Of a DNA stretch of 64,000 nt, positions 49,443 to 61,359 are shown in pieces. This DNA comes from Staphylococcus equorum. Its GTDB lineage: Bacteria > Bacillota > Bacilli > Staphylococcales > Staphylococcaceae. The notes beneath the pieces were generated by a model. That model saw only the letters and a list, made by a program, of their open reading frames with translations, ran no database searches and had not been told where the DNA came from. Every line of letters starts with the position of its first letter. The stretch's first letter is position 1. Where the stretch lies: contig NZ_JAMBPV010000009.1 of the NCBI RefSeq assembly GCF_029531845.1, positions 38,697-102,696 on the forward strand, written 5' to 3'. Both the position numbers and the translations under genes were made by a program.

Positions 49443-49802
49443 TTATGATTGAGAGACTCTAAATATTTTTTCCAAAGTTTTGCCTTTAGCAAGTTCATCA
49501 ATCATTTTATCTAAGTATCTAATTTCTTTCATAACTGACGGCTCCATATTTTCAACTCGAATACCACATATGACGCCTGTAACTTTAGTTCTATTAGGAT
49601 TTAACTTTGGTGCTTGTAGAATAAATGTTTCATATTCCGTGCCATCATCAACAAGTTTATCTAATTGTACTTGCGTATATCCTGTCATCCAACGAATGAC
49701 TTCATCTGCTTCAGCTTTAGTACGTTTTTTCTTTTCAACCTTTTTAATCAAATGCGGATAAACAGACCCGAACGCCATAGTATAAATTTTTGGTTTCGTC
49801 AT
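49443..49802 (-). CDS. DUF2200 family protein
   Basis: 119 residues. IYTMAFGSVYPHLIKKVEKKKRTKAEADEVIRWMTGY at the N-terminus and CGIRVENMEPSVMKEIRYLDKMIDELAKGK near the C-terminus are the DUF2200 pattern. Small cytosolic protein of unknown function. ATG start with AGAGAGGG upstream. Confidence 0.85.
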   Translation of the reverse strand: MTKPKIYTMAFGSVYPHLIKKVEKKKRTKAEADEVIRWMTGYTQVQLDKLVDDGTEYETFILQAPKLNPNRTKVTGVICGIRVENMEPSVMKEIRYLDKMIDELAKGKTLEKIFRVSQS

Positions 49803-49910
49803 TTTAAAAACCCTCTCTTAGTTTCTCTCAACAAATTTTATAATAATCTTAGCATAATAGAACGACTTATAATTTGAAAATAATATGGTTAACATATATC
49901 TTTCAAAAAT

Positions 49911-49946
49911 AAAAATAAAAGGCTGGATTGCAAATGCAACCAGCCT
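49911..49946 (-). terminator. Terminator of the nuclease lipoprotein gene
   Basis: GGCTGG/CCAGCC with inner TTGC/GCAA pairing, then TTTTATTTTT on the minus strand. Confidence 0.85.
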
Positions 49947-50061
49947 ATTTTGAAAGTGATACATTCTTTTACAACAACAAATTTTACTTGAATCATGAAC
50001 AATATATCAGTATTGATTTAATTTACATCATTCATTCAATATTTCAATAAAAAATGAGATG

Positions 50062-51012
50062 TTATTCACCTACGACCCCATCATTATCTCGATCGTCCAT
50101 ATGTCCATATAACCAGTGATCACTATTTATTGGCATGCTAAACCCTGCTGCTTCTGCTTCTGCAATTGTCACTTGCCCATTACCATCTGAATCAACCTCC
50201 GCAACTGACCCTTTATCCCCAGTTGAAGTTGCTGGTTCAGGCTCAGGTTCCTTACTACCAGTTAAGCCAAGTGACTCATTTAGTTCGTCAGGGTTCACAT
50301 TATCAAATGAATCTGTTACTTCATTTCCATTGATAGTATATGTATATTGATAGCTAGAAGGGATTTGCGTTTCAGTATCCGGATAAGTAATATTAGCTTC
50401 AAAATTAGTAGCTCCGCCGGATTCTCGGATAGTCTTTTCAAGATAAGCTTGATCACCATGTCGGTTTAGCGTACTATCTTGCGGAGTAATATTATATGCA
50501 TTCGACACGCCACCAAGAGAGTCAGCAATAATATGTCCTTCGTCTAAGTTATCACGTTCAACACCAGGGACCTTTGCCTCATCAGCATAATATCTGCCAG
50601 ATGATAATACATCTTCTGTCTCATCATCTTGTATTTTAATTTCATCTGCGATAACTCGCGTCAATTGTCCGTATTCGTTAGTAAATGCCCAATATTTTCG
50701 ATCACCGTAACCTATATCAACAACAACGTTCGCTTCACGCTCCCCAGACAAATCACCACCATCTACCTCAACTTTTTCATATCCTGGGAACGTATCATCA
50801 CTAGCTTCAGTAGTCGTTTCCCCTTCTACTTGAGGTTCCTCTGATTTATTTTCATTCTTTACCTTGGTAGTTGTTTCTTCTTTTCCACTTTTTAAATCTG
50901 TGACTACCTTAGCATCTGTATCTTTATCGGCAGAAGATGTATTTTCTCCGTTGGCACAACCAACAATAAAAACAGACATTAAAAGTAAGACTAAATATTT
51001 TATTTTCTTCAT
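50062..51012 (-). CDS. Lipoprotein DNA/RNA non-specific endonuclease with Ca-binding C-terminus
   Basis: 316 residues. Lipoprotein signal MKKIKYLVLLLMSVFIVGCANG with lipobox VGC at C19. A Thr/Glu/Lys-rich linker (20-75) precedes the nuclease domain (about 80-230), where DEGHIIADSLGG and NAYNITPQDSTLNRHGDQAYLE form the DRGH-like active site and metal asparagine. The C-terminal 50 residues hold two acidic repeats, DSDGNGQVTIAEAE (EF-hand-like) and DDRDNDGVVGE (excalibur-like). Anchored outside the cell, probably a calcium-aided nuclease for nutrient scavenging or biofilm DNA. Confidence 0.85.
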   Translation of the reverse strand: MKKIKYLVLLLMSVFIVGCANGENTSSADKDTDAKVVTDLKSGKEETTTKVKNENKSEEPQVEGETTTEASDDTFPGYEKVEVDGGDLSGEREANVVVDIGYGDRKYWAFTNEYGQLTRVIADEIKIQDDETEDVLSSGRYYADEAKVPGVERDNLDEGHIIADSLGGVSNAYNITPQDSTLNRHGDQAYLEKTIRESGGATNFEANITYPDTETQIPSSYQYTYTINGNEVTDSFDNVNPDELNESLGLTGSKEPEPEPATSTGDKGSVAEVDSDGNGQVTIAEAEAAGFSMPINSDHWLYGHMDDRDNDGVVGE

Positions 51013-51242
51013 TTTAGTTCGCTCCTATTATGTTACATAATAATTATTCAAAACCCTTAAAATTATAATTTTGAACATTGTAATACTTAAAACTTTTTAT
51101 GTATTTTTGTATGATATTATTTATTTCCTATTATACAGGAATAACATTACTTTTGTTTTAGTTATGCTACAAATATTTATAATTATTTTATGCCTAATCC
51201 TTTTTAAAAATAAATCTATATATTCCCTTAAAACTATTGAAT
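51013..51242. other. Nuclease gene upstream region
   Basis: AT-rich and without a gene. The promoter of the nuclease gene should lie here on the minus strand; not placed. Confidence 0.4.
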
Positions 51243-51282
51243 AATAAAAAGGCTGAATCACTAATGGATTCAGCCTTTTATT
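51243..51282 (-). terminator. Terminator of glmS
   Basis: AAGGCTGAATC/GATTCAGCCTT stem of 11 bp with a short loop and T-rich ends on both strands. Confidence 0.9.
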
Positions 51283-51314
51283 ATATAAACAATAAGTTAT
51301 AATTTAATCTTTAT

Positions 51315-53120
51315 TTATTCTACTGTAACTGACTTTGCTAAGTTACGTGGTTTGTCTACGTCTAAATCTCTGTGTAGTGATGCGTAATAAGAGATGAGTT
51401 GCATCGTTACTACAGAAACTAATGGTGTTAATAGTTCATGTACTTTTGGAATTACGTAAGTATCGCCTTCTTTGTTTAGACCGTCCATTGAAATGATACA
51501 TGGGTTTGCACCACGCGCTGCAACTTCTTTCACATTACCTCTGATAGATAAGTTAACTTTTTCTTGTGTTGCTAATGCGATAACAGGCGTCCCTTCTTCA
51601 ATTAAAGCAATCGTACCATGTTTTAATTCTCCACCAGCAAATCCTTCTGCTTGGATATATGAAATCTCTTTAAGTTTTAAAGCACCTTCTAGACTCACAT
51701 TATAGTCAACTGTACGACCGATAAAGAATGCATTACGTGTAGTTCTTAAGAAATCTGTTGCAATTTGTTCCATGACATCTGCGTCATCCACAATTGCTTC
51801 GATTGCAGTCGTTACTTTAGCTAATTCACGTAATAAACTTACATCTACTTCTTTACCACGTTCTCTCGCTACGATTTTTGCAAAAATCGAAAGTACTGCA
51901 ATTTGCGCTGTATAAGCTTTCGTAGAAGCAACAGCTATTTCAGGACCTGCGTGTAATAGTAATGTATGGTTAGATTCACGTGATAACGTTGAACCTGCGA
52001 CATTCGTAATTGTTAATGATTTGTGGCCTAATCTGTTCATTTCAACTAATACGGCACGACTGTCTGCAGTTTCACCTGATTGTGAAATATAGATAAATAA
52101 CGGTTTTTTAGAAAGTAATGGCGTGTTATACACAAATTCTGAAGATACATGAACTTCTGTAGGAATGCCTGCCCATTTTTCAATAAACTCCTTACCTACT
52201 AAACCTGCATGATAGCTTGTACCTGCAGCAATAATATAAATACGATCCGCTTCTGCAACATCTTTAATGATATTTGCATCCATTTTCAAGTTACCTTCTT
52301 CATCTTGGTATTCTTGAATAATACGGCGCATTACTGCTGGTTGTTCATGAATTTCTTTTAACATGTAGTGGTCATAAACACCCTTTTCAGTATCAGCTGC
52401 ATCAATTTGTGCTGTATATGCTTCTCTTTCTTGAACATTGCCATCTTGATCTTTAATAATAACTTCTTCACGTTTAACGATAACAATTTCATGGTCGTGA
52501 ATTTCTTTATATTGGTTCGTAACTTGTAACATAGCCATTGCATCAGATGCAATCACATTGAAATCATCGCCTACGCCAATTAATAATGGTGATTTATTTT
52601 TAGCTACATAGATTTTGTCTTTATCTTCACTATCGATTAAGCCAAGTGCATAAGAACCTTCTAATAAAGAAACTACTTTTGTAAATGCTGCTTCAGTAGC
52701 AAGTCCTGTATTTGAAAAATATTCAACTAATTGCACAATAACTTCTGTATCTGTTTCTGAGATAAATGATACATCTTTTAAGTATTCAGTTTTAAGTTCT
52801 TCATAGTTTTCAATTACACCGTTATGCACAAGTGTAAAGCGTTCTGATGTTGATTGATGCGGATGTGAGTTTTCATGATTCGGCACACCATGTGTCGCCC
52901 AACGTGTATGTCCGATACCTACATCACCGTCTGTATCATCACTATCTGCAACTTTTCTAAGCTCAGCAATACGTCCTTTAGATTTGAATACTGAATTACC
53001 TTTGTCATTCACTACTGCAATACCGGCAGAGTCATAACCTCTATATTCTAATTTTTCTAAACCTTTTAATAACAATTCTTTGGCATTATCATGCCCAATA
53101 TATCCAACAATTCCACACAT
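51315..53120 (-). CDS. glmS: Glutamine-fructose-6-phosphate aminotransferase (isomerising)
   Basis: Makes glucosamine 6-phosphate, the entry to amino-sugar and peptidoglycan synthesis. 601 residues: N-terminal glutaminase with nucleophile Cys2 in MCGIVGYIG and two SIS domains ([12 protein letters not shown] near 290, [18 protein letters not shown] near 465), ending KSVTVE. Expression is controlled by the glmS ribozyme at 53305-53496. Confidence 0.97.
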   Translation of the reverse strand: MCGIVGYIGHDNAKELLLKGLEKLEYRGYDSAGIAVVNDKGNSVFKSKGRIAELRKVADSDDTDGDVGIGHTRWATHGVPNHENSHPHQSTSERFTLVHNGVIENYEELKTEYLKDVSFISETDTEVIVQLVEYFSNTGLATEAAFTKVVSLLEGSYALGLIDSEDKDKIYVAKNKSPLLIGVGDDFNVIASDAMAMLQVTNQYKEIHDHEIVIVKREEVIIKDQDGNVQEREAYTAQIDAADTEKGVYDHYMLKEIHEQPAVMRRIIQEYQDEEGNLKMDANIIKDVAEADRIYIIAAGTSYHAGLVGKEFIEKWAGIPTEVHVSSEFVYNTPLLSKKPLFIYISQSGETADSRAVLVEMNRLGHKSLTITNVAGSTLSRESNHTLLLHAGPEIAVASTKAYTAQIAVLSIFAKIVARERGKEVDVSLLRELAKVTTAIEAIVDDADVMEQIATDFLRTTRNAFFIGRTVDYNVSLEGALKLKEISYIQAEGFAGGELKHGTIALIEEGTPVIALATQEKVNLSIRGNVKEVAARGANPCIISMDGLNKEGDTYVIPKVHELLTPLVSVVTMQLISYYASLHRDLDVDKPRNLAKSVTVE

Positions 53121-53304
53121 TTAATTTTCCTCCAATGTAATGGTGATGGGTAACGAACGTTCAGCGTATACGAACCTGTTCAATTTCGATATGCCATCAT
53201 AGACGGACTGGTGCCTTTGTTTATTTAAAAGCGAATCCATGTCTAAGATAGGCATATTAGTCCCATACACCTTATAATAGTATTTTTTATTTTTGGCTAT
53301 CTTA
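53121..53304. other. Leader between the glmS ribozyme and glmS
   Basis: About 185 transcribed bases between ribozyme and start codon. A 65-codon frame that begins with a GTG inside the ribozyme crosses it, but it has no ribosome binding site of its own and I regard it as chance. Confidence 0.5.
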
Positions 53305-53496
53305 TTAACTTTGTGCACTAGGTTGCCCTAATGTTTTCCTTAATAAGTTCACGAATGGACCACATCCGGGATAGCATCCGCCGATGGTTCGATAACTATC
53401 CTCCTCGTCTACAAGTACTAATGTCATGTCTATTAAGATTTCTGTTATAAACCTTAAATAATTAACATTTCATCACTTCACTTGCACAGGCGCTAT
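53305..53496 (-). ncRNA. glmS ribozyme (GlcN6P-activated self-cleaving riboswitch)
   Basis: On the minus strand the cleavage region TATAG/CGCCTGTGC begins the core. Then come GTAGACGAGGAGGATAGTTA, ATCGAACCATCGGCGGATG (conserved core), CTATCCCGG, an expanded hairpin, and the 3' pseudoknot part ATTAAGG ... AGGGCAACCTAGTGCACAAAGT. This is the known Firmicute ribozyme: glucosamine 6-phosphate acts as coenzyme for self-cleavage, after which RNase J degrades the glmS message. Confidence 0.95.
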
Positions 53497-53780
53497 AATT
53501 GAACTAAACGATTTAACTGTCCTCCTTTCCCTCAATAATTCTTATTGTACAATGTAAACAATGCTTATTGCAAATCATTTATTAATATTATTTTTACAAC
53601 CACTTAAAATTTTATTTATATATTGTCACACTACGTAATTTCCTTTGTTTTTGACATTATTTAACTGTCGTAAAATTGTCAAAAACTCTATGACAAATTT
53701 GAAATTACTTTAAGTTGTTTATTAATAGGAACAGCCATACAATGAACTTATAAATAAAAAGAGAAAAAGAGGTGCAATTT
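53497..53780. other. Divergent control region of glmS and mtlA
   Basis: Non-coding. It should hold the glmS promoter (minus strand, near 53520-53570) and the mtlA promoter with its MtlR site (plus strand). I cannot place either with confidence; TTGCAAATC-like and TTGACATT words near 53570 and 53650 are candidates. Confidence 0.4.
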
Positions 53781-55334
53781 ATGTCACAAACAGAGACTAA
53801 AGAAAACAATGGTATTGGGCGCAAAGTCCAGGCATTTGGGTCGTTTCTTAGTAGTATGATCATGCCAAATATTGGCGCATTTATCGCATGGGGTTTCATC
53901 GCTGCTATTTTCATCGATGGTGGTTGGTGGCCTAATAAGGAGTTAAGCGAATTATCTGGACCAATGATTTCATACTTAATTCCGTTACTTATTGCTTATA
54001 GTGGTGGACGTTTAATCCATGAAATGCGTGGCGGTATTATTGCTGCTGTAGCAACAATGGGGGTTATCGTTGCTTTACCAGATACACCAATGTTACTCGG
54101 TGCAATGATTATGGGACCACTCGTTGGTTGGTTAATGAAAAAAACTGACGAATTTATTCAACCAAGAACGCCACAAGGATTTGAAATGTTATTCAATAAC
54201 TTCTCAGCCGGTATTTTAGGTTTTATAATGACAATCCTAGGGTTCAAACTTTTAGCACCAATTATGGAATTCATTATGTACATTCTTTCATTGGCAGTTG
54301 AAACGTTAGTACATGCACATTTACTTCCATTAGTAAGTATTATAGTAGAACCTGCAAAAATTGTATTCTTAAACAATGCAATCAACCATGGTGTGTTTAC
54401 GCCACTTGGTGCCGATCAGGCAGCTTCTGCTGGTCAATCTATTTTATATACAATTGAATCTAATCCTGGACCTGGTTTAGGGATTTTAGTTGCTTATATG
54501 ATTTTTGGTACTGGAACTGCAAGAGCAACATCTTACGGTGCTGGTATTATCCACTTCTTAGGTGGTATTCATGAAATTTACTTCCCTTACGTATTGATGC
54601 GTCCGTTACTATTTGTAGCTGTAATCTTAGGTGGTATGACAGGCGTTGCAACTTATTCACTATTCGACTTTGGATTCAAGAGTCCCGCTTCACCTGGCTC
54701 CTTTATCGTCTATGTTCTGAACGCACCTAAAGGCGAATTTTTACACATGCTTATCGGTGTGTTACTCGCAGCTTTAGTTTCATTCATCGTTGCTGCCATC
54801 ATCTTGAAATTCACAAAAGAACCTGATGAAGATTTAGAAGCTGCTACAGAAAAAATGGAATCTACTAAAGGTAAAAAATCAAGTGTATCTTCTAAACTAA
54901 CAGGGAATAAAGATAATAATACTGCTGAAGCAACTGGTTCTGGTGCTGCGGCTGCATCTTCAGATACTGAAAGCAGTGAAGCTCAATCTGAAGAAGACTT
55001 ATTAGATAATTATGATACAGAAAATGTACATGCTCATGATTATAGTAAAGTAAACCATGCTATATTCGCTTGTGATGCTGGTATGGGTTCAAGTGCTATG
55101 GGTGCAAGTATGTTACGTAATAAATTTAAAAAAGCAGGTATCCAAGATGTTGATGTTTCAAATACAGCAATCAATCAATTATCTGATGATGCACAACTTG
55201 TTATTACACAGAAGAAACTTACTGATAGAGCAATTAAACAAGCACCAAATGCAATTCATATTTCAGTAGACAACTTCTTAAATTCACCTAGATATGATGA
55301 ATTACTTGAGAATCTTAAGCAAGACGAAAATTAA
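53781..55334 (+). CDS. mtlA: Mannitol-specific PTS enzyme IICB
   Basis: Membrane permease that imports and phosphorylates mannitol. 517 residues: an N-terminal EIIC domain (about 15-345) with eight or so membrane segments and the GGIHEIYFPYVLM substrate motif, a linker rich in Ala, Ser and Glu (355-405), and an EIIB domain with phosphocysteine in FACDAGMGSSAMG. EIIA is separate (mtlF). GTG 53772 overlaps the ribosome site, so ATG 53781 with GAGGTG at 6 bases is used. First gene of mtlARFD. Confidence 0.96.
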   Translation: MSQTETKENNGIGRKVQAFGSFLSSMIMPNIGAFIAWGFIAAIFIDGGWWPNKELSELSGPMISYLIPLLIAYSGGRLIHEMRGGIIAAVATMGVIVALPDTPMLLGAMIMGPLVGWLMKKTDEFIQPRTPQGFEMLFNNFSAGILGFIMTILGFKLLAPIMEFIMYILSLAVETLVHAHLLPLVSIIVEPAKIVFLNNAINHGVFTPLGADQAASAGQSILYTIESNPGPGLGILVAYMIFGTGTARATSYGAGIIHFLGGIHEIYFPYVLMRPLLFVAVILGGMTGVATYSLFDFGFKSPASPGSFIVYVLNAPKGEFLHMLIGVLLAALVSFIVAAIILKFTKEPDEDLEAATEKMESTKGKKSSVSSKLTGNKDNNTAEATGSGAAAASSDTESSEAQSEEDLLDNYDTENVHAHDYSKVNHAIFACDAGMGSSAMGASMLRNKFKKAGIQDVDVSNTAINQLSDDAQLVITQKKLTDRAIKQAPNAIHISVDNFLNSPRYDELLENLKQDEN

Positions 55335-55370
55335 TTAAAATTATATAGAATAATACTGGAGGGTATGACT

Positions 55371-57401
55371 ATGTTTTTGAGTACACGTGAAAAAGAAATT
55401 ATCGAAATGTTAATTAAGTATCACGGTCAATATGTCACGATTTATGACATTGCTCAACATCTAGCTGTATCCTCTCGTACTATTCATAGAGAGTTAAAGT
55501 CAATTGAGTCATTTATAAATACCTTTAATATTGAATTAGAACGTGTGACTAAAAAAGGTATACAATTGGATGCAGATGAGCAAGCAGTTACCTCGCTAAA
55601 ATATGCACTTTCAAAACAAAATACGATTGATTTATCTCAAGAAGAACAGAAAGTTATTATTTTATATGGATTGATTCAAGCTAAAGAACCTATCAAACAA
55701 TATGGCTTAGCACATGAAATTGGTGTATCTACACAAACGTTAACCAAACTATTGGATGAATTAGACATTGAACTTGATCAATATCAATTAAAATTACAGA
55801 AAAAACGTGGCGAAGGTATTCATTTAAGTGGTGCTGAATCAAAAAAACGTGAATTATTAAGTCAACTCATGGTCAATAATTTAAATAGTACAAGTGTCTA
55901 TTCAGTGATTGAAAATCATTTTGTCTATCAATCCATTAACCAATCTCAACTGGCCATGGTAGATATGGATAAAATTTTTCAAGTAGAACGTATACTTATG
56001 GATCATTTAGATCAGCTCCCCTATTCATTGACTGAATCTAGCTATCTTACATTGACTGTGCATATCGTATTAAGTATCGATCGTATGCTCAATGGTGAAT
56101 ACGTTGCTCTAAATAATGACATCTATAATAACGTTAAAGATTCATTTGAACATAAAGTTGCTTCTGCACTCGCCTTACATTTAGAACATATTTATGGCGT
56201 ACAGTTCAATCAAGCAGAAGTAACCTTTATTACAATCCATTTACGCGGTTCCAGGCGTAAGGACTCCGTAGAAGTGTTTAAAGATAATAAGGATGAAGCT
56301 CGGATAGATCAACTTATTCACTCTGTAGCTAAATATTCACAACAAGACTTTAAAGATTGGGAAACACTGAGCGAAGGATTAAAATTGCATCTTATCCCCG
56401 CGATTAATCGATTGAACGCAAACATTGAGACATACAATCCATTAACAGAAATGATAAAACATAAATACCCTAGACTTTTTGAAAGTGTACATCGAGGTTT
56501 AACACATATTTGGCCAGACTTTAATTTTCCAGATAGTGAAATTGCATTTATTGTGTTGCATTTTGGTGGTGCTATTCAAAATCAGGGAAGCCCATTTTAT
56601 AGCGTCTTAGTCGTTTGTAGTAGCGGTATTGGTACAAGTCGTTTATTAGCTACACGATTACAACAAACATTCAGTGAGATTCAAAAAACGACACAAGCTT
56701 CTGTTGGAGATCTAAATGAATTAGATCCAGCACAATTTGATGCGATTATCACAACGGTAGATTTAGACATTACAACACCTTATATCACCGTGAACCCACT
56801 ACTGCCTGATTCAGATATTAACCATGTTGCTGCATTTCTAAATATGCAAAAAGATGTACAACCAAGCCAAACATTAGATTATACACATCAAAACATAACA
56901 GATCCTGAAGCCAAACTATCTTATATCAGAAAAGGTTTAGAACTTATTGATTCAGTATATATTGATTATATAAGCGTTTCTAATTGGACTACCTATTTAA
57001 CTGAAACATTATTATCTCATCAAATTATTACAGATGGTCAGTCATTCGCTGAACTCATTAAGCATCATATGGATACCCAAGGATTTGTCTTGGAACCATA
57101 CCCGATAGCCATACCTCATTTAAAGAATGAGATAATTCAAAAACCTTTTATCTTAATTACAATTTTAAATGAGCCTATCATGCTGAAAAGTAATCATAAT
57201 GACAATTTATCAGTAAATTATTTATTAAATATGTTTGTACCACATGATGATGTGATGTCACAACTTGTCAGTGACATATCAGGAAAAATGGTTGAACATT
57301 TAGACAATATTGATGAATTTATGCAACATCCCGAACAACTGTTAGACATTTTAAAGCAAAGTTATCTTATACAATTACAAAATCTATTAAACTTGGAGTG
57401 A
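55371..57401 (+). CDS. mtlR: Mannitol operon activator, PRD-containing
   Basis: 676 residues: N-terminal HTH ([26 protein letters not shown]), a second HTH_11/Mga-type part, two PTS regulation domains with conserved histidines ([10 protein letters not shown] near 230; HLRGSRR near 290; [12 protein letters not shown] near 375; VLHFGGA near 400), an EIIB-Gat-like domain ([13 protein letters not shown] near 420) and a C-terminal EIIA-Mtl-like domain ([13 protein letters not shown]). Activity is set by phosphorylation from the PTS. ATG 55371 has GGAGGG at 8 bases; the earlier ATG 55365 is too close. Its stop overlaps the mtlF ribosome site. Confidence 0.93.
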   Translation: MFLSTREKEIIEMLIKYHGQYVTIYDIAQHLAVSSRTIHRELKSIESFINTFNIELERVTKKGIQLDADEQAVTSLKYALSKQNTIDLSQEEQKVIILYGLIQAKEPIKQYGLAHEIGVSTQTLTKLLDELDIELDQYQLKLQKKRGEGIHLSGAESKKRELLSQLMVNNLNSTSVYSVIENHFVYQSINQSQLAMVDMDKIFQVERILMDHLDQLPYSLTESSYLTLTVHIVLSIDRMLNGEYVALNNDIYNNVKDSFEHKVASALALHLEHIYGVQFNQAEVTFITIHLRGSRRKDSVEVFKDNKDEARIDQLIHSVAKYSQQDFKDWETLSEGLKLHLIPAINRLNANIETYNPLTEMIKHKYPRLFESVHRGLTHIWPDFNFPDSEIAFIVLHFGGAIQNQGSPFYSVLVVCSSGIGTSRLLATRLQQTFSEIQKTTQASVGDLNELDPAQFDAIITTVDLDITTPYITVNPLLPDSDINHVAAFLNMQKDVQPSQTLDYTHQNITDPEAKLSYIRKGLELIDSVYIDYISVSNWTTYLTETLLSHQIITDGQSFAELIKHHMDTQGFVLEPYPIAIPHLKNEIIQKPFILITILNEPIMLKSNHNDNLSVNYLLNMFVPHDDVMSQLVSDISGKMVEHLDNIDEFMQHPEQLLDILKQSYLIQLQNLLNLE

Positions 57402-57406
57402 AGAAA

Positions 57407-57841
57407 ATGAGCGAATTATTCAGTAATGAAAACATTTTTATTAACCAATCAATGAAAGACCAAAACGAAGCAATCGAAAAAGCGGGACAAGCCTTAGTTT
57501 CAAGTGGTGCCGTAACAGAAGCATATATTCAAGCAATGAAAGACCGTGAGCAAGTCGTTACGACTTTCATGGGTAATGGCTTAGCAATTCCACATGGTAC
57601 TGACGAAGCTAAAACAAGTGTCTTAAAATCAGGTTTAACATTAATTCAAATTCCTGAAGGTGTCGATTGGGATGGTGAAGAAGTTAAAGTCGTTGTCGGA
57701 ATTGCAGGTAAAGACGGTGAACATTTAGACTTACTTTCTAAAATTGCAATTACGTTTAGTGAAGAAGAAAATGTAGAGCGTATTGTTAAAGCTTCATCTG
57801 CAGAAGAAATTAAACAGGTCTTTGAGGAGGCTGACGCATAA
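57407..57841 (+). CDS. mtlF: Mannitol-specific PTS enzyme IIA
   Basis: Cytosolic phosphocarrier passing phosphate from HPr to MtlA. 144 residues from [14 protein letters not shown]. The phospho-histidine is in [13 protein letters not shown] near residue 63. GTG 57398 lies inside GGAGTG; ATG 57407 at 6 bases is used. Ends TAATG, overlapping the first base of mtlD. Confidence 0.96.
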   Translation: MSELFSNENIFINQSMKDQNEAIEKAGQALVSSGAVTEAYIQAMKDREQVVTTFMGNGLAIPHGTDEAKTSVLKSGLTLIQIPEGVDWDGEEVKVVVGIAGKDGEHLDLLSKIAITFSEEENVERIVKASSAEEIKQVFEEADA

Positions 57842-58944
57842 TGAAAGCATTACACTTTGGTGCAGGAAACATAGGCAGAGGTTTTATTGGTTACATCTTA
57901 GCAGATAACGACGTTAAAGTAACATTTGCAGATGTGAACGCCGATATTATCAATGCTTTAGATGAAAAACAAGAATATGATGTAATTTTAGCTGATGAAT
58001 CTCAAACAACAACACGCGTGCATAACGTTGATGCAATTGATTCAGGTTCCCTTTCTGAGAGCTTGAAAGAAGCAGTGTTAGAAGCAGATTTAATTACAAC
58101 TGCTGTTGGTGTTAATATCTTACCAATTATTGCTAAATCATTTGCGCCCTATTTAAAAGAAAAGGAAACGCCTGTAAATATTGTGGCATGTGAAAATGCT
58201 ATCATGGCTACGAACACTTTAAAAAAAGCTATTTTAGATATAACTGGTCCTTTAGATGACCATATTCATTTTGCTAATTCAGCAGTTGATAGAATCGTAC
58301 CAATGCAAAAGAATGAAAATATTTTAGATGTCGTTGTTGAACCTTTTTATGAGTGGGTTATTGAAAAAGATGCATGGTTCGGCCCAGAATTAAATCACAT
58401 TAAATATGTAGATAACTTAACACCATATATTGAAAGAAAACTGCTAACTGTAAATACTGGTCATGCTTACTTAGCTTATGCAGGTCGATACTTTAATCAA
58501 CCTACAGTATTAGATGCTATTAACGATGAGAATATTAAACATGGTTTAGATAAAGTTCTTAAAGAAACAAGCCAGTATATTACAAGTCAATTTGATTTCA
58601 CAGAAAATGAACAAGCACAATATGTTGAAAAAATTATTGGTCGTTTTAAAAATCCTAACTTATCGGATGAAGTTACACGCGTCGGTCGTGGCACAATCCG
58701 TAAAATAGGACCTCAAGATCGTATCATTAAGCCATTAAACTATTTATATAAACATAATTTAGCGCATGACGGTTTAGTTAAAGCAGCTGCCTTGTTATTA
58801 AAATATGATGACTCTAACGATCCAGAAACAGTAGAAAAAAATGATTATATTAAAACACACGGTGTTGAATCATTCTTAAAAAATTATGCTAAAATCGATG
58901 AACAATTAACTACAGAAATTGTTCAAGCATACAACGTACTATAA
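57841..58944 (+). CDS. mtlD: Mannitol-1-phosphate 5-dehydrogenase
   Basis: Oxidises mannitol 1-phosphate to fructose 6-phosphate with NAD. 367 residues: N-terminal [13 protein letters not shown] dinucleotide loop, [10 protein letters not shown] near 120, and the catalytic lysine-histidine region [14 protein letters not shown] near 200-213. Last gene of the mannitol operon, coupled to mtlF by one-base overlap, with a terminator just after. Confidence 0.96.
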   Translation: MKALHFGAGNIGRGFIGYILADNDVKVTFADVNADIINALDEKQEYDVILADESQTTTRVHNVDAIDSGSLSESLKEAVLEADLITTAVGVNILPIIAKSFAPYLKEKETPVNIVACENAIMATNTLKKAILDITGPLDDHIHFANSAVDRIVPMQKNENILDVVVEPFYEWVIEKDAWFGPELNHIKYVDNLTPYIERKLLTVNTGHAYLAYAGRYFNQPTVLDAINDENIKHGLDKVLKETSQYITSQFDFTENEQAQYVEKIIGRFKNPNLSDEVTRVGRGTIRKIGPQDRIIKPLNYLYKHNLAHDGLVKAAALLLKYDDSNDPETVEKNDYIKTHGVESFLKNYAKIDEQLTTEIVQAYNVL

Positions 58945-58969
58945 TATTTTGAAATTGCTTTATTAAAGC

Positions 58970-59018
58970 AACAAAAAAGCTGGGAACAAGGTTAAAACGC
59001 TTGTTCCCAGCTTTTTAT
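58970..59018. terminator. Bidirectional terminator between mtlD and glmM
   Basis: AAAAAGCTGGGAACAAG/CTTGTTCCCAGCTTTTT, a perfect 17-bp stem, T-rich both ways. Confidence 0.95.
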
Positions 59019-59040
59019 TTTTATCAAAATTGGAATTTGT

Positions 59041-60396
59041 TTATTCGTCTAATCCCATTTTATTTTGTACAACATCTGCAATTGTTTGCGCGAAACGTTG
59101 TGCATCTTCATCAGTTGAAGCTTCTACCATAACACGAACAAGTGGTTCTGTACCTGAAGGTCTCACTAATATACGGCCTTCCCCGTTCATTTCTACTTCT
59201 ACTCTTGTCATTACTTCTTGAACATCGATGTTTTCTTCTACACGATATTTATCTGTAACACGTACATTGACTAATGATTGGGGGTATTTTTTCATTTGGC
59301 CTGCAAGTTGACTTAAGCTCTTACCAGTCATTTTAATAACACTTGCTAATTGCACACCTGTTAATAAGCCGTCACCTGTCGTATTATAATCCATAAGAAC
59401 AATATGACCAGACTGTTCGCCACCTAAATTATAATTGCCTCTTCTCATTTCTTCAACAACATAGCGGTCTCCAACTTTAGTTTTGTTTGATTGGATACCT
59501 TCATTTTCTAAAGCTTTATAAAAACCTAAATTACTCATCACTGTTGAAACAATCATGTTGTTGTTAAGTTCGCGATTCTTAGACATCGCTTGTCCGATAA
59601 TAAACATAATCTGGTCACCATCGACGATTTCTCCATTTTCATCAATAGCAATAAGTCTATCTCCATCACCATCAAAAGCAAGTCCAAAATCACATTCAGA
59701 TTCTACAACTTCCTTCGCTAAAGTTTCAGGATGTGTTGAGCCAACCTCTTTATTTATATTATAACCATCTGGGTTACATCCAACTGTCACAGTGTCTGCT
59801 TCTAAATCTCCGAATAAAAATGGCGCTAGTGATGAAGTAGAACCATTCGCTCCATCTAAGCCAATTTTCATACCATCTAGATTTACATCTACTGTTGATT
59901 TTAAATAGCTGATATATTTTTGACTACCTTCAAAATAGTCAGAGTAATGAACGATATCTTCTCCAATTGGTCGAGGTAAATCAGGATTTTCTTGATCTAA
60001 AAGCGTTTCTATTTCTTGTTCTTGGTCATCTGACAATTTAAAACCATCTGAACCAAAGAATTTGATACCATTATCTGGAACTGGATTATGAGAAGCAGAA
60101 ATCATAACACCTAAATCAGCTTCCATTGCACGGGTTAAATAAGCAACTCCTGGCGTTGATATAACACCTAAACGCATTACCTCTGCACCAATTGAAATGA
60201 GTCCTGCAATTAAAGCAGATTCTAACATTTCTCCAGAGACACGCGTATCTCTACCAACTAGTACTTTAGGGTGCTTTTCCCCTTCATTATGTGCTAATAC
60301 GTAACCACCGTAGCGTCCTAATTTAAATGCAAGTTCAGGGGTAAGTTCTTTATTAGCTACGCCCCTTACGCCGTCTGTTCCAAAATATTTTGCCAT
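59041..60396 (-). CDS. glmM: Phosphoglucosamine mutase
   Basis: Converts glucosamine 6-phosphate to glucosamine 1-phosphate after GlmS. 451 residues of the phosphohexomutase family: the phosphoserine loop [13 protein letters not shown] near residue 100, the metal loop [13 protein letters not shown] near 240, GGEQSGHIV near 325 and the phosphate-binding [12 protein letters not shown] near 410. Third gene of cdaA-cdaR-glmM, the conserved c-di-AMP operon. Confidence 0.97.
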   Translation of the reverse strand: MAKYFGTDGVRGVANKELTPELAFKLGRYGGYVLAHNEGEKHPKVLVGRDTRVSGEMLESALIAGLISIGAEVMRLGVISTPGVAYLTRAMEADLGVMISASHNPVPDNGIKFFGSDGFKLSDDQEQEIETLLDQENPDLPRPIGEDIVHYSDYFEGSQKYISYLKSTVDVNLDGMKIGLDGANGSTSSLAPFLFGDLEADTVTVGCNPDGYNINKEVGSTHPETLAKEVVESECDFGLAFDGDGDRLIAIDENGEIVDGDQIMFIIGQAMSKNRELNNNMIVSTVMSNLGFYKALENEGIQSNKTKVGDRYVVEEMRRGNYNLGGEQSGHIVLMDYNTTGDGLLTGVQLASVIKMTGKSLSQLAGQMKKYPQSLVNVRVTDKYRVEENIDVQEVMTRVEVEMNGEGRILVRPSGTEPLVRVMVEASTDEDAQRFAQTIADVVQNKMGLDE

Positions 60397-60425
60397 TATA
60401 TATATCTCCTTTATTTTAAAAAAAT

Positions 60426-61358
60426 CTATTTGACTGTAATTGTTGCAGTTGTATCTTTAGGACTTACTTTAGTAACCTTATCAGGTACTTCAAACGTAAT
60501 ATCTTTTTTAGTAGAACCTGCCACATCATCCAAATCAATATTGGCTGTAATTTCATCAATATCTTCTAGATCTTCTTTATTACCGTAAATTTCAACTTCC
60601 TCATTATCTAATTCGATATTATCCACTTCACGACCGTTTGATAATGAGCCTACTGCTTTAGTTTTTACTTTCACTTTTTTACTATAGTCTTCTACTTTCA
60701 CACTCAGATTGACTTCATTTGGTTGAACCATAACATCAATTTTATTTAGGTTTCTATCAAATGCAGTAATTTGTGCAACATCTGTCGTGTTTTTAGAAAT
60801 TTCACTTTTATTTTTATATGTTGCTTTTAAATAAGCAATTTTATCAATTTGGTTTTTCCCACCAGTCACTTTAACAGTTTCCGGTGATACGCTTTGTTCA
60901 CTAACTTTATATTCAGGATCCAAATCATTATTACTTACATCTGGTTCTACTTTTAATGTTTTACTTACTTTCTCTTCCAAATTTATTGTTGTTTCTTTCG
61001 GTTTCACATTATAATCAATATCTTTATTTAACCCATTTACTTGGAATTGTGTAGTATGCTTACCTGCTTTTTCTTCACTCAAGTCTAATACAGCTTTGAT
61101 ACTTTCAGCATTTTCAGCCTTCAGTACTTGAGATTGTGGTCCAGATATTTCAACATCCACTTTATTTGGAACCTCACTTGCATACAATGATGTGTTGTCA
61201 TACTTCACTTGGACAGGTACATCTTCAATTGTTTCTGAAGATTTCTGTCCTAAGTTATCAGCATTAAAAATATTACCAAACATATTATTAACTGATAAGA
61301 AAAATACTAATGCTAATACAAGTGCGATTAACCTTAATCCCCACTTACTTTCTAGCAT
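60426..61358 (-). CDS. cdaR: YbbR-domain regulator of CdaA
   Basis: 310 residues: one N-terminal membrane anchor ([22 protein letters not shown]) and an extracellular part of several YbbR repeats, each with a V-K-V-D/E-x-S/P start ([27 protein letters not shown] near 48; [18 protein letters not shown] near 150; [19 protein letters not shown] near 230). Known to bind and modulate the diadenylate cyclase. One base lies between cdaA's stop and this ATG. It ends 29 bases before glmM. Confidence 0.93.
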   Translation of the reverse strand: MLESKWGLRLIALVLALVFFLSVNNMFGNIFNADNLGQKSSETIEDVPVQVKYDNTSLYASEVPNKVDVEISGPQSQVLKAENAESIKAVLDLSEEKAGKHTTQFQVNGLNKDIDYNVKPKETTINLEEKVSKTLKVEPDVSNNDLDPEYKVSEQSVSPETVKVTGGKNQIDKIAYLKATYKNKSEISKNTTDVAQITAFDRNLNKIDVMVQPNEVNLSVKVEDYSKKVKVKTKAVGSLSNGREVDNIELDNEEVEIYGNKEDLEDIDEITANIDLDDVAGSTKKDITFEVPDKVTKVSPKDTTATITVK

Positions 61359-61359
61359 A

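Noticed and set aside
53121..53318. 65-codon frame between the glmS ribozyme and glmS
   Set aside because: It starts at a GTG within the ribozyme pseudoknot, has no ribosome site and covers a leader known to be non-coding in relatives.
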